Below, one piece after another: positions 1-8,512 of a DNA stretch of 64,000 nt (position 1 is the first letter of the stretch; the number at the start of each line of letters is the position of its first letter). The notes under the pieces are model-generated. The model saw nothing but the letters and a program-made list of their open reading frames with translations. It made no database searches and was not told the DNA's origin. Made by a program: the position numbers and the translations under genes. Source of the DNA: Oceanicola sp. 502str15. Its GTDB lineage: Bacteria; Pseudomonadota; Alphaproteobacteria; Rhodobacterales; Rhodobacteraceae. The stretch is from NCBI RefSeq assembly GCF_024105635.1, contig NZ_WYDQ01000001.1, positions 2,294,001-2,358,000 of the forward strand. Reading direction: 5' to 3'.

Positions 1-832
1 GCACCACGGCCCCGAGGCTCAAGAGCCCCCAGAGCGTGACTTCGCGCTTACGCGGAACCAGTCCGGCATCGAGCAGGGTGCGCGACAGCGCCCGCCCGGC
101 GGTTGCCGAGGTCTGGTTTTCCGGCGCCGCCTCGATGCCCGCCGCGTGCCAGGCATAGAGCCCCACCGCCACGGCCAGCGCGATGACCCCGGCCAGGAGG
201 ATACGCAGCACCGCGCCCCTGTCGCCCCAGCGCCATGCGATGGCCGCGAGGAAGGCGGGCAGGTAGAACACCGCCTTCACCGTCACCAGCAGGCCACCGG
301 CACTCAGCAGCGCAACCGCCACGATCTGCCAGGCCGACATTCGGGTGGTCATCATCAGGGCAAGCGCCCCCATCAGCAGGGCCGCCGCGATCGGGTCGGC
401 CCGGAAGCTGGTGCCATGGGCGAGGGCAAAGCCCGACGTCAGGAAGGCGATGACGGCAACATCGGCCGCCTGGCGTCCGGCGAGCCGACGCGAGATGCGA
501 TGGATCGACAGCACCGTGCCCGCAAAGAGCAGCGTCATCACCAGCCGCGCCGCCACCATCTGCCCCATCTCGTGGCCCGGCACATGGGCCAGCCAGCCGA
601 AGGCATGAACGAAAACGGTCTGCAGCGGCCTGTTGAGCGTTCCGGCAAGGTTCTCGTGGACCTGGCTCAGAAAGAAGAACTCATCCCAGTTGACGTTTCG
701 CGTCCAGGTCAGGGCCACGAGAACCGTGGCCGCAACAAGTATAGCGCTGCGCAACACGCCCGGGGCGGCGAGCCGCGTCAGCAGCCCCTGCTCGCCCCCA
801 AGCTGGCCGGGGTGGACCGCCTCAGGCGGCAT
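1..832 (-). CDS. GT-C type membrane glycosyltransferase (ArnT/PMT-like), 3' end outside window
   Basis: The frame opens with ATG at 832 inside the last codons of the upstream GT2 gene (11-nt overlap) and stays open to the window edge, giving 277 N-terminal residues. A first hydrophobic segment near residues 30-45 is followed by NVNWDEFFF, an acidic loop motif of the kind found after the first membrane helix in GT-C glycosyltransferases that use polyprenyl-phosphate sugars. Further hydrophobic segments follow (ARLVMTLLFAG, IAAALLMGALALMM, LLAGVIALAVAVGLYAW). By family knowledge it would transfer a sugar at the outer face of the inner membrane. Translational coupling to a GT2 enzyme suggests that enzyme makes the lipid-linked donor. 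The acceptor is unknown and the C-terminal domain cannot be seen. Confidence 0.75.
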   Translation of the reverse strand, partial: MPPEAVHPGQLGGEQGLLTRLAAPGVLRSAILVAATVLVALTWTRNVNWDEFFFLSQVHENLAGTLNRPLQTVFVHAFGWLAHVPGHEMGQMVAARLVMTLLFAGTVLSIHRISRRLAGRQAADVAVIAFLTSGFALAHGTSFRADPIAAALLMGALALMMTTRMSAWQIVAVALLSAGGLLVTVKAVFYLPAFLAAIAWRWGDRGAVLRILLAGVIALAVAVGLYAWHAAGIEAAPENQTSATAGRALSRTLLDAGLVPRKREVTLWGLLSLGAVV

Positions 833-1811
833 CGGCCGAAAGGATCTTGGCCCGTTTCACGCTATCGCTGCGCGACTGCGGCATCCGCAGCAGTTCGCGG
901 GCCCGGATATCTTCCAGCAGCGAGCGGTTGGCCGCGATCATGTCGGCCAGAATGCCCACCGCGCTCAGCACGGTCGACATTGCCAGCAGCGCGGCCGCCA
1001 GCACCAGCGATTGCACATGCCCGCCGCCATCGCCCGCCATGTAGAGCACCAGAAAGCGCCCGATGGCGATGAGCGCCGGCAACGCAAAGATTGCCGCAAC
1101 CGAAAAGAAGAACGGGATCGGGGCGTAGATCACGAAGACCCGCAGGATCGTCTTGGCCGAGCGGGTCACATACTCGCGCATGCCGCGGAACAGGCGCGAG
1201 GGCCGAGTGACCTCGTTGACGCCAACCGGCACCGAGGTCATCGGGATGCGCTTGCGCCCGGCCTGGATGATGGTTTCCAGCGTGTAGGTGTAGGTGTTGA
1301 TCACGCAGAGCCGCGCCGCCGCGTCGCGCGCATAGGCACGAAAGCCCGAAGGCGCGTCGGGGATGTCGGTGCCGCTCGCCTGCCGCACCACCCAGCTGCC
1401 GAGCCGCTGAAGCGCCTTCTTCAGCGGCGAGAAGCTCTCGATCTCGGTGATCGGGCGGGCGCCCACGACGATCTGGGCCGTGCGTTCGAGGATCGGGGTG
1501 ATGAGCGCCGGAATGTCATCAGCGCAATACTGGTTGTCGGCGTCGGTGTTCACGATGATGTCGGCGCCCAGCGCGAGCGACTCCTCGATCCCGGCCGAGA
1601 AGGCGCGGGCGAGGCCGACGTTGGAGGGCATCCGCAGGATATGATCCGCGCCCGCTTCGCGTGCCACCTTTACAGTCCGGTCGGTCGAGCCATCGTCGAT
1701 CACCAGCACTTCCACGGCCTCGATCCCGGGGATCTTGCGCGGAATAGCCCGGATCGCCGTGGCAATGGTTTCTTCCTCGTTCAGCGCGGGGATCTGTACG
1801 ATAAGTTTCAT
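822..1811 (-). CDS. Glycosyltransferase family 2, polyprenyl-phosphate sugar transferase-like
   Basis: The protein has 329 residues. The start is ATG at 1811, chosen over one 21 nt upstream because AAGGGCGAG sits at ribosome-binding distance and the GT-A fold begins at once (MKLIVQIPALNEEE). Nucleotide-sugar motifs are IDDGSTD near 39-44 and NTDADNQ near 88-94 (DXD-like, metal binding). The C-terminal third has two hydrophobic segments (about 232-262 and 270-292), as in DPM1/GtrB/ArnC-type enzymes that load sugars onto polyprenyl phosphate at the cytoplasmic membrane face. The stop codon overlaps the start of the downstream GT-C gene, so the two probably work in series. The sugar and acceptor are not determinable here. 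Confidence 0.85.
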   Translation of the reverse strand: MKLIVQIPALNEEETIATAIRAIPRKIPGIEAVEVLVIDDGSTDRTVKVAREAGADHILRMPSNVGLARAFSAGIEESLALGADIIVNTDADNQYCADDIPALITPILERTAQIVVGARPITEIESFSPLKKALQRLGSWVVRQASGTDIPDAPSGFRAYARDAAARLCVINTYTYTLETIIQAGRKRIPMTSVPVGVNEVTRPSRLFRGMREYVTRSAKTILRVFVIYAPIPFFFSVAAIFALPALIAIGRFLVLYMAGDGGGHVQSLVLAAALLAMSTVLSAVGILADMIAANRSLLEDIRARELLRMPQSRSDSVKRAKILSADAA

Positions 1812-1825
1812 CTGGCTCGCCCTTG

Positions 1826-1839
1826 ACTGCATTTGCAGT
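1826..1839. promoter_or_regulatory. Perfect palindrome upstream of the GT2 gene
   Basis: ACTGCA-TT-TGCAGT lies 15-28 nt upstream of the GT2 start codon, in the leader of the glycosyltransferase pair. It could be a regulator site or a small mRNA hairpin; no regulator gene lies next to it. The rest of the 1812-1966 spacer shows nothing recognisable. Confidence 0.3.
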
Positions 1840-1966
1840 GTGTTTTGTCGCTTGATAGGGGCAGAATTGTGACCTCAATCCGATATTGTTCGACATTCGT
1901 AAACGCCGGATGAACGCCGTTTCCGCGCCGCCGCGACAAGCCCCGCAGCCTCCGGCAGTCCGCCCG

Positions 1967-3238
1967 TCAGAGCTTGGTGAGGCAGAGGATCAGGGCGGGG
2001 AAGGCAACCGTGATGCCCAGCGCCACCGTCAGCACGATGTAGAAGGGCACCTGGTAGCGCATCACTTCGCTGACCGAGCATTTCGCGATGGCGGCGGTCA
2101 GGAACAGCAGCAGGCCGACCGGCGGCGTCACGTTGCCGTAGACCAGCGCCATGCAGATGATCACGCCGAAATGCACCGGGTCGAAGCCGTAGCTCACGCC
2201 GAGCGGCGCGAAGACCGGAACGAGGATGATGACCGCAGCCGTCACGTCGACGACGCAGCCGATCACCAGCACGAAGCCGATCACCAGCAGCACCGCGAGG
2301 GTGGGGCTGTCGGTCACGCCCTGCACCCAGCCGACGATGAGCTGGGGCACCTGCTCCAGCGCCAGCACCCAGCCGAAGATCCCGGCCGAGGCGATGATCA
2401 GCCCGATGATCCCGGTGGTGATCGCCGCCTCGCGCATCACCCCGAACAGCTCCGTCAGCCGGACCTCGCGATAGACCAGCACGCCGACGATGGCCGAATA
2501 GACCACGGCCACCGCGCCCGCCTCGGTCGGCGTGAAGACCCCGCCGAGGATGCCGCCGATGATGATGACCGGCGCAAGCAGCGCCGCGCTGGCGTCCCGC
2601 CCTGCGATCAGACGGGCGCGCAGCGGCGAGCGCTCGCCGCCGCCCCAACCGTGACGGCGCGCCATGATTGCATTGACCGCGAAGAGGCCCAGCGTGATGA
2701 GCAGCCCCGGGATGATCCCCGAGAGAAACATCGCCCCCACCGAGACCCCGGCGAGCGAGCCGTAGATGACCATGATGATCGAGGGCGGGATGATCGGGCC
2801 GATGGAGGCGCTCGATGCTTCGAGCGCGGCCGCATAGCCCGCCGGGTAGCCGGCCCGCTTCATCGCCGGGATCAAGATAGAGCCGGTGGCCGAGGCGCTG
2901 GCCGCGCTCGACCCGGTGAGCGAGGAAAAGATCGTGCTGGCCAGAACGTCGACCTGCGCCAGCCCGCCCTTCCAATGCCCCACCATCGTTTGCGCAAAGT
3001 GGATCATCCGGCGCGCCATGCCGCCCCGCTCCATGATCGCGCCGGCGAGGATGAAGAAGGGGATCGCCAGCAGCGAGGTGCTGTCGAGCATGACGAAAAT
3101 GCGCTGCGGCACCACCGCGAGCGGCAGGTTCATGTCGGAACTGAGCAGGGCAATCGCGCCGGAAATTCCCATCGCCGCGGCCACGGGAATGCGCAGGATG
3201 AGCAGGACGGCAAAGGAAATCAGGAGGGGGGCCAGCAT
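1967..3238 (-). CDS. dctM: TRAP transporter large permease (DctM)
   Basis: A 423-residue polytopic membrane protein with the usual DctM length. Typical features are the hydrophobic N-terminus, the segment LTGSSAASASATGSILIPAM (Ser/Ala-rich re-entrant loop region) and IIPPSIIMVIYG. DctM is the ion-coupled translocation subunit that takes substrate from the periplasmic DctP protein. The gene is last in a P-Q-M operon, 1 nt after dctQ. The substrate is probably an acid sugar or similar organic acid, since the operon faces an enolase-superfamily enzyme across a shared control region. No terminator with a T-run follows it. Confidence 0.93.
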   Translation of the reverse strand: MLAPLLISFAVLLILRIPVAAAMGISGAIALLSSDMNLPLAVVPQRIFVMLDSTSLLAIPFFILAGAIMERGGMARRMIHFAQTMVGHWKGGLAQVDVLASTIFSSLTGSSAASASATGSILIPAMKRAGYPAGYAAALEASSASIGPIIPPSIIMVIYGSLAGVSVGAMFLSGIIPGLLITLGLFAVNAIMARRHGWGGGERSPLRARLIAGRDASAALLAPVIIIGGILGGVFTPTEAGAVAVVYSAIVGVLVYREVRLTELFGVMREAAITTGIIGLIIASAGIFGWVLALEQVPQLIVGWVQGVTDSPTLAVLLVIGFVLVIGCVVDVTAAVIILVPVFAPLGVSYGFDPVHFGVIICMALVYGNVTPPVGLLLFLTAAIAKCSVSEVMRYQVPFYIVLTVALGITVAFPALILCLTKL

Positions 3239-3239
3239 C

Positions 3240-3722
3240 TCAGGTGTCCTCGCTCTGCATCGCGTCGATCTCGCGGTTCAGGAGCAGCCGAACGGCATGC
3301 TCGCCCGCAAACAGCGCGGTCAGCAGGCCGAAGATCGGAAGGATGGCCTCGACGTAGGCAATCGGCAGCTGCATCGCCGGGGACAGCGAAGTCCAGTTCA
3401 GCTGCATCAGCTGCCATCCCCCCATCCCCAGCAGCGCCGCGAAGGCGATCAGCCCGATGTCTCCCAAAATCTGGAACGGGCGCTTGAACTGCTGCCCGGC
3501 GATCTCTTCGAGCAGCGTGATGCACATATGCGTGCCCTGCCGCGCCGCAATCGCCGCGGCCAGCGCCACCATCCAGATGAAGCCGTAGCGGCACAGCTCG
3601 TCGATCCAGCCGAGGGAGTTGGAGAAGGCATAGCGCAGCACCACCTGAAGGAAGGTCAGCGCGACGAACACCCCGAAGATGGTCGCCACGATCCAGCCCG
3701 TGACCCGTTCGAGTAGTAGCAT
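3240..3722 (-). CDS. dctQ: TRAP transporter small permease (DctQ)
   Basis: A 160-residue protein with four predicted membrane segments. It contains the family pattern of a first helix followed by LRYAFSNSLGWIDELCRYGFIWM, in which the W-x-(D/E)-E element is conserved in DctQ proteins. It forms the small membrane subunit with the DctM protein encoded 1 nt downstream. ATG at 3722 starts directly at the first hydrophobic region. Its role is structural coupling of the binding protein and permease; specificity cannot be read from this subunit. Confidence 0.9.
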   Translation of the reverse strand: MLLLERVTGWIVATIFGVFVALTFLQVVLRYAFSNSLGWIDELCRYGFIWMVALAAAIAARQGTHMCITLLEEIAGQQFKRPFQILGDIGLIAFAALLGMGGWQLMQLNWTSLSPAMQLPIAYVEAILPIFGLLTALFAGEHAVRLLLNREIDAMQSEDT

Positions 3723-3798
3723 CCCCTGCCCCCTGAGACGATTGATCAGCGGCGCATGTTCGCACCGCTGATCCGGTTTTGATAGCTGTCGAGAGCGC

Positions 3799-4812
3799 TC
3801 AGGCGAGCAGCATGTCGACCAGTGCCTGCCCCTCGTCGCCGAGGTTCTCGACCAGCGGCTGCCATGTCGGAATCACGATCTCGCGGATCTCGGTCACATC
3901 GGGCGTGTTCACCGCGAGGCCGCCGTCCTCAAGGCCCTTCAGGGCCGCCGCGTTGTCGGCCCGCGCCTGCGCACGCTGCGCCTGGAACGCGGCCACGGCG
4001 GCGGCCTGAACCGCCTCCTGATGCTCGCCCGACATGTTGCCGAAAGCCCGGTCACCGATCACCAGGTGCAGCGGGTTGTAGAGGTGGCGGGTCAGCGAAT
4101 AGTAGTTCGAGACTTCGTTGAATTTCTGCTGCGTGACCGCGGCAGGTGTGCCCTCTGCCCCGTCGACAACGCCTGTCTGCATCGAGGTGTAGACGTCGGA
4201 ATAGGGGATCGGCGTGGGGGCAGCGCCAAGTGCCGCCATCGGCAGAAGGTGAAGCTGTGCCTCGGGCACCCGCAGCTTGAGTCCCTCAAAATCTGCCGCC
4301 GTCTCGATTGGCCGCACCGTGTTGAAGACCGAGCGCCAGCCCAGCTCGCCCCAGGCAAGGATGCGCATTCCAGCCTGAGCGGCCAGCGCCTCCGACAGCT
4401 TGGCCGAGAAGGCACCGTCGAGCAGCGAGTCTGCATGGGCCTCGTCACGATAGGAGAAATAGAGCGCCGCCGTCACCATGATCGGCGCGATGTTGGCGGT
4501 GTAGTCGGGGCCGGAGGAGGTCATGTCGACGGAGCCGAGCTTGATGCCCTCGTAGAGATCGCGCAGGTTGCCGAGCTGCCCGGCAGGGAAGACCTTGACC
4601 TCGACCGCGCCGCCGGTGCCTTCGGCCACCCGCGCGGCAAAGTCCTCATAACCCTTGTGGGTCGCGCTGTCGGTCGATTCAATATGCGCCGCCCGCAGGG
4701 TGGTTGCAGCCTGGGCCCTGGCGATTATCGGCGCGCCGATAAGGGCCGCGCCAGCCAGGCCGGATTTCAGCATGGTGCGGCGGGTCAGCCCTGACTTTCC
4801 AGATGTAAACAT
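3799..4812 (-). CDS. dctP: TRAP transporter substrate-binding protein (DctP), Tat-type leader
   Basis: A 337-residue periplasmic binding protein of the TRAP DctP family. The leader has TRRTMLK followed by a hydrophobic stretch and ARAQA, which resembles a twin-arginine (Tat) signal; other DctP proteins in this window have ordinary Sec leaders. The mature part has DctP hallmarks: GQLGNLRDLYEGIKLGSVDM and a central GLKLRVPE segment containing the substrate carboxylate-binding arginine. GGGAGGATCC precedes ATG at 4812. It is the first gene of the P-Q-M operon and is divergent from the enolase-superfamily gene at 4957. Confidence 0.92.
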   Translation of the reverse strand: MFTSGKSGLTRRTMLKSGLAGAALIGAPIIARAQAATTLRAAHIESTDSATHKGYEDFAARVAEGTGGAVEVKVFPAGQLGNLRDLYEGIKLGSVDMTSSGPDYTANIAPIMVTAALYFSYRDEAHADSLLDGAFSAKLSEALAAQAGMRILAWGELGWRSVFNTVRPIETAADFEGLKLRVPEAQLHLLPMAALGAAPTPIPYSDVYTSMQTGVVDGAEGTPAAVTQQKFNEVSNYYSLTRHLYNPLHLVIGDRAFGNMSGEHQEAVQAAAVAAFQAQRAQARADNAAALKGLEDGGLAVNTPDVTEIREIVIPTWQPLVENLGDEGQALVDMLLA

Positions 4813-4862
4813 TTCGGATCCTCCCGTGTTTCCTCGTCCTGCCCGTGTTGGACGCCAGAGAC

Positions 4863-4904
4863 TTGACAGGCAAAATTGCCCGTGTCAACAGATTGGTTGG
4901 ACCA
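4863..4904. promoter_or_regulatory. Divergent control region with FadR-type operator candidate
   Basis: TGGT-TGG-ACCA at 4894-4904 is a perfect palindrome of the TGGTnnnACCA form bound by FadR-subfamily GntR regulators; a gene for such a regulator lies at 6104. Just before it, TTGACAGGCAA (4863-4873) and TTGCC..TGTCAA (4876-4888) form a second inverted repeat. Both lie between the divergent dctP and enolase-superfamily starts, so one site could control uptake and catabolism together. Binding is inferred from the pattern only. Confidence 0.5.
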
Positions 4905-4956
4905 CTGGACCTCTGAGCCAGCATAACAGCAGACACCACAGCAAGGGGCCCCGGCC

Positions 4957-6117
4957 ATGGCGCATCACACCTCCACCCGGATCGCAGCTTTCGAGGTTTC
5001 CGTGTTCCGGGTGCCTCTGCCCGCGCCATGGGTCTCGGCGGCTCATGCCATCACCCATCACGAGCATATCCTCGTCACGCTCACGCTCGAAAACGGGCTC
5101 ACCGGCACCGGCTGGAGTTCAACCATGGGCAATGCCGGCATCGCGATTGCCGCGCTGGCGCAAAGCTATCTCGGGCCGATGCTGATCGGGCGCGACGTGC
5201 ATGAGCACGAGGCGCTCTGGCAGGCGCTCTGGAAGCGCAGCCACCAGCCCGGCCCGGGCGGAATTGCCGCCCTTGCTGTCACCGGCTTCGACCTCGCGCT
5301 CTGGGATCTGCGCGGCAAGCTCGCCGGGCTGCCGGTGCGCAAGCTGATCGGCAGCGCCACCGAAAGCCTCGATGTCTACGCCAGCGCGGTAAACCTGCAC
5401 CTCAGCGAGAGCGCCCTCGTGGAGCAGACGCGCCGGTTCCTTGACGCCGGCAACGGCCTGTTCAAGATCAAGGTCGGCCGCCCCGACCTCGACGAGGACC
5501 TCTCGCGCATCGCCGCCGTGCGCAAGGTGATCGGCAATCGCCCCCTGATGCTGGACGCCAACCAGCGCTTCAAGCCCGGCGAGGCGCTGCGCCGCATCAC
5601 CGCCTACGCCCGCTTCAACCCGGTCTGGATGGAAGAGCCGATGTCGCCCAGCGATGTCGAGGGTCACGCCCGCCTCGCCGCCGTCTCCCCCACCCCGATC
5701 GCGCTCGGCGAAGAGGTCTCCACCCGCTCCAGTTTCTGGCGCTATGTCTCTTCGGGCGCGGTGCATTATCTGCAACCGAACGTGCTGAAGGTCGGCGGCA
5801 TCACCGAGTGGCTCAAGATCGCCCATCTGGGCAATTGCGCCAACCTCACCATCGCCCCGCACGGGGCGCTGGAGGCCTCAATAATTGTTGCTGCAGCCAT
5901 ACCCGGATGTTACCCCGTCGAGAACATTGAAGGAGGGAGCTTCATGGATCAGGGCATCGCCCATATCGCGGCCAAACCGGAAAATGGCCGCGTTATCCTG
6001 TCCGATGCTCCTGGCCTTGGCGTCGAGTTCGATCACGAAGCACTGGCGCCCCATCTCGGCGCGCCCGGCGACGTCGTTCCTCTACCCGACCCGGCCGACT
6101 ACTATGCCCGAAGCTGA
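4957..6117 (+). CDS. Mandelate racemase/muconate lactonizing enzyme family protein (enolase superfamily)
   Basis: A 386-residue protein with an N-terminal capping domain (about 1-120) and a C-terminal barrel. Catalytic signatures are K170-I-K172 (the KxK base), the metal ligands D200 (LDANQ), E226 (MEEP) and E252 (GEE), and H302 in APHG. A KxK lysine plus a late histidine is the arrangement of the mandelate racemase subgroup, which includes acid-sugar dehydratases and racemases. The enzyme abstracts a proton alpha to a carboxylate in a Mg-dependent reaction. Divergence from a TRAP importer and overlap with a GntR gene indicate it acts on the imported acid. The exact substrate is not readable from sequence. 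Confidence 0.9.
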   Translation: MAHHTSTRIAAFEVSVFRVPLPAPWVSAAHAITHHEHILVTLTLENGLTGTGWSSTMGNAGIAIAALAQSYLGPMLIGRDVHEHEALWQALWKRSHQPGPGGIAALAVTGFDLALWDLRGKLAGLPVRKLIGSATESLDVYASAVNLHLSESALVEQTRRFLDAGNGLFKIKVGRPDLDEDLSRIAAVRKVIGNRPLMLDANQRFKPGEALRRITAYARFNPVWMEEPMSPSDVEGHARLAAVSPTPIALGEEVSTRSSFWRYVSSGAVHYLQPNVLKVGGITEWLKIAHLGNCANLTIAPHGALEASIIVAAAIPGCYPVENIEGGSFMDQGIAHIAAKPENGRVILSDAPGLGVEFDHEALAPHLGAPGDVVPLPDPADYYARS

Positions 6118-6838
6118 CCCGGCACAGGCTCCGGTCAACCGGACGATCAAGACGGTTCGGGTCTATCGGCAGGTCGCCGACAGCCTCGAAACCCGCATTG
6201 CCAGCGGCGAGTTCGAGCCCGGCCATAGGCTCACCACAGAGCGTGACCTTGCCCGCGAATACGGCGTCTCGCGCACCTGTGTCCGCGAGGCACTGCTCGC
6301 CCTCGAGATCGCCGGCCTCGTGACGATCAAGGTCGGCTCCGGTGTCTTCGTCCTGCCCCCGCCGGCTCCCGACGAGCTGACCGCCCTGCCCCCCGCCATG
6401 CCGGACCAGAACAGCCCCAGCGACATCCTGCAGGCCCGGCTCGCCCTCGAACCCGAGATCAGCCGCCTTGCAGCCACCACGGCGACCACCGAAGACCTCG
6501 ACGTGATCGACGCCTTCGTGCAGAAGATGCGCGAAGAGCACCGCATGGCCACCGAAACCGAGCACGGCGACCGCGAATTCCACTTTGCAATCGCCCGCGC
6601 CACCCAGAACCCGGTGCTGCTCGAGCTTCTGCAACGGATCTGGGAAGAGATGACCGGCCCCATGTGGCAGGCCCTCCAGCGCCACATCCGCACGCCGCTG
6701 ATGCGGCTGAAATGGATCGAGGACCACGAGGCCATCGTCGCCGCCCTGCGCAGCGGCAGCCCCGAAACCGCCCAATCCGCGATGCGCTCACACATCAGGA
6801 ATGTGATGGAAACCCTCGACGAAGCCAGGTTTCGGTAG
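6104..6838 (+). CDS. GntR family regulator, FadR/FCD subfamily
   Basis: A 244-residue repressor-type protein. The start is ATG at 6104, giving a 14-nt overlap with the preceding enzyme gene; the frame is open upstream, but the earlier sequence is out-of-frame enzyme coding. The N-terminal winged helix (RVYRQVADSLETRIASGEF, TTERDLAREYGVSRTCVREAL) is followed by a helical FCD domain with E-D-x-H-H-like metal/ligand positions (DREFHFAIARATQNP, WIEDHEAIVAALRSG). It is expected to sense the imported acid or its product and to bind the TGGTnnnACCA palindrome at 4894, controlling both divergent units. Confidence 0.9.
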   Translation: MPEADPAQAPVNRTIKTVRVYRQVADSLETRIASGEFEPGHRLTTERDLAREYGVSRTCVREALLALEIAGLVTIKVGSGVFVLPPPAPDELTALPPAMPDQNSPSDILQARLALEPEISRLAATTATTEDLDVIDAFVQKMREEHRMATETEHGDREFHFAIARATQNPVLLELLQRIWEEMTGPMWQALQRHIRTPLMRLKWIEDHEAIVAALRSGSPETAQSAMRSHIRNVMETLDEARFR

Positions 6839-6892
6839 GTCTCAGCCCCCGGGGCGAACGGCCAGAAAATTCCACCGCACGGCCCGCCGGAT

Positions 6893-7813
6893 CTATTGCA
6901 AGCGCCCCATCAACTCGGCCGAAATCTCGGAAAGCACCTCTCCAACCAGCCGCGCCGAATGGGACAGGTGGCGGCGGGCGTCCACGACAATGCTCAGGCT
7001 CTGCGGCCTGATCCCCGCCTCGTGGATCGGCACGAAGCTCAGCTCGCCCGACAAAAGCTCGGCGATCACATCCATCTGCGAGGTGATCGCCATGAGCTTG
7101 CCCTGCTGGAGCACCTGTTTCATCAATTGCTGCGAATTGGTCACCAGCGCCGGTTTGACCGGGTCGAACAGCCAGCCGTAGCGCCTTTCGAGATAGGCCC
7201 GGACCGGCAGGATGTGGCTTTGGGCGACGATCGGGTTTTGCGCGGCATCCTTCAGCGCGACCGAGGTGGCGCCCCAGAGCTTGTGGCCCGGGCCGACGAC
7301 GCATCCGAAGGGCAGCGGGGCGGACCATAGCACGTGGCGGCTTTTATCGGCGGTGAGGTTGAAGGCGATGGCGAGGTCGACCGTGGCCTGATCCAGCTCC
7401 TGCGCGGCCTGCTGCGGGGTGAGAATGTCGATCGAGAGGTTGATGCGCGGATGGTCCTCGGCCAGCCTGCGCACCAGCATCGGCAGCACCGAGTTGGAGA
7501 GGCTGTCCATCGCCGCCAGCCGCACCGTGCCCTGCTGCTTGCCCTGCATTTCCCGCAGCTCGTCGGACAGCCGGTCTTCATCGGCGCGCCAGCGCCGGGC
7601 CAGCAACACCGCGGTTTCGCCCGCCGCGGTGAGCCGCATCCCGCGCGGGTGACGCTCGAACAGGGGCACCTGGCAATCCTGCTCCAGCCCGATGATCTGG
7701 CGGTCGATGGCCGAGGCGGCAATGCCGAGGGAGCGGGAGGCGGCCTGTATCGAGCCGAGCCGGGCGACGGTTTCGAGGTAGTGCAGCGCACGGGGGAAGA
7801 TGTGGAGGGGCAT
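6893..7813 (-). CDS. LysR family transcriptional regulator
   Basis: A 306-residue LysR-type regulator with an N-terminal HTH (ALHYLETVARLGSIQAASRS) containing the linker PRGMRLTAAGE, followed by the type 2 periplasmic-binding-like effector domain. It is divergent from uraD at 7925, with a palindrome at 7830-7848 in the 111-nt spacer, the normal arrangement for a LysR protein activating the adjacent operon and controlling itself. It would be expected to control uraD-tctBAC and the two binding-like genes. The ligand is unknown; a purine breakdown product is possible from context. Confidence 0.9.
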   Translation of the reverse strand: MPLHIFPRALHYLETVARLGSIQAASRSLGIAASAIDRQIIGLEQDCQVPLFERHPRGMRLTAAGETAVLLARRWRADEDRLSDELREMQGKQQGTVRLAAMDSLSNSVLPMLVRRLAEDHPRINLSIDILTPQQAAQELDQATVDLAIAFNLTADKSRHVLWSAPLPFGCVVGPGHKLWGATSVALKDAAQNPIVAQSHILPVRAYLERRYGWLFDPVKPALVTNSQQLMKQVLQQGKLMAITSQMDVIAELLSGELSFVPIHEAGIRPQSLSIVVDARRHLSHSARLVGEVLSEISAELMGRLQ

Positions 7814-7829
7814 GGGCGGGACCGTTGAG

Positions 7830-7848
7830 CATTCTAATTTTCAGAATG
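7830..7848. promoter_or_regulatory. LysR-type box between LysR and uraD
   Basis: CATTCTAATTTTCAGAATG is a perfect inverted repeat (CATTCT/AGAATG, 7-nt spacer) lying 17 nt from the LysR start and 77 nt from the uraD start. It contains the T-N11-A pattern of LysR sites. A 19-mer with 15 identical positions occurs at 25158-25176 beside another LysR gene. Confidence 0.55.
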
Positions 7849-7924
7849 AACTCTGACCGCGATTGAAATAGATGGCAACGCAGGACTCGCGCTAGCTTTC
7901 CCGTGACATCACCGGAAAGCGCCC

Positions 7925-8512
7925 ATGCCACAGCCTGACCACACCTCTATCGACACGCTTAACCGGGCCGCCCCCGAGGAGGCGCGTGCGCTGATGGAGC
8001 GGGTGATCGAGCGCTCGCCATGGCTCGCTGAACGGATCGTGAAGGCCCGCCCCTTTTCCGACACCGCCAGCCTTGCCAAGCACATCGCGGCCACCATCAC
8101 CGGCCTGCCGCGCGAGGAGGCGATCACCCTGCTCTGCGCCCATCCCGAGCTGGCCCCGGCCGAGCCGGAGGCGATGACCAGCGCCTCCCGGCAGGAGCAG
8201 GGCCGCCTCGCGCTGGCCGCGCCTGAGGGCGACATTGCCACCCGGCTCGCCGATCTCAACGCCGCCTATCGCAGCCGCCACGGCTTTCCCTTCGTTATCG
8301 CGCTGCACGGCCATCAGGACATGGCCAGCGTGATTGCCCAATTCGAAAGCAGGATCGCGGAAGAGACCCCTCGGGAGTTGCGCCGGGGGCTGGGGGAAGT
8401 TGTCTCGGTCGCGGCGTCGCGCTTGGTTCGGGTTTTCGGGCCCGCCGACACATCGCCCGAGCCCTATCGGTCGTCGGCGCGCCTCACCCAACCCGGAAAG
8501 GGACTGCAATGA
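7925..8512 (+). CDS. uraD: 2-oxo-4-hydroxy-4-carboxy-5-ureidoimidazoline (OHCU) decarboxylase
   Basis: A 195-residue protein matching the OHCU decarboxylase family: H73 in HPELA and the S-x-x-x-E-Q element ending at E91-Q92 correspond to the catalytic His/Glu pair, and LNAAYRSRHGFPFVIALHG is the conserved C-terminal family segment. The enzyme converts OHCU, from urate oxidation via hydroxyisourate, to S-allantoin in the cytoplasm. The C-terminal 25 residues extend beyond the usual fold. It is the first gene of an operon in which its stop overlaps tctB. No urate oxidase, hydroxyisourate hydrolase or allantoinase lies nearby, so the association with a TTT importer is unusual. Confidence 0.85.
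   Translation: MPQPDHTSIDTLNRAAPEEARALMERVIERSPWLAERIVKARPFSDTASLAKHIAATITGLPREEAITLLCAHPELAPAEPEAMTSASRQEQGRLALAAPEGDIATRLADLNAAYRSRHGFPFVIALHGHQDMASVIAQFESRIAEETPRELRRGLGEVVSVAASRLVRVFGPADTSPEPYRSSARLTQPGKGLQ

Noticed and set aside
1886..3487. Long plus-strand open frame antisense to the first TRAP permeases
   Set aside because: Its sequence is rich in Arg, His and Asp with no fold-like pattern; the opposite strand holds clear dctM and dctQ genes.
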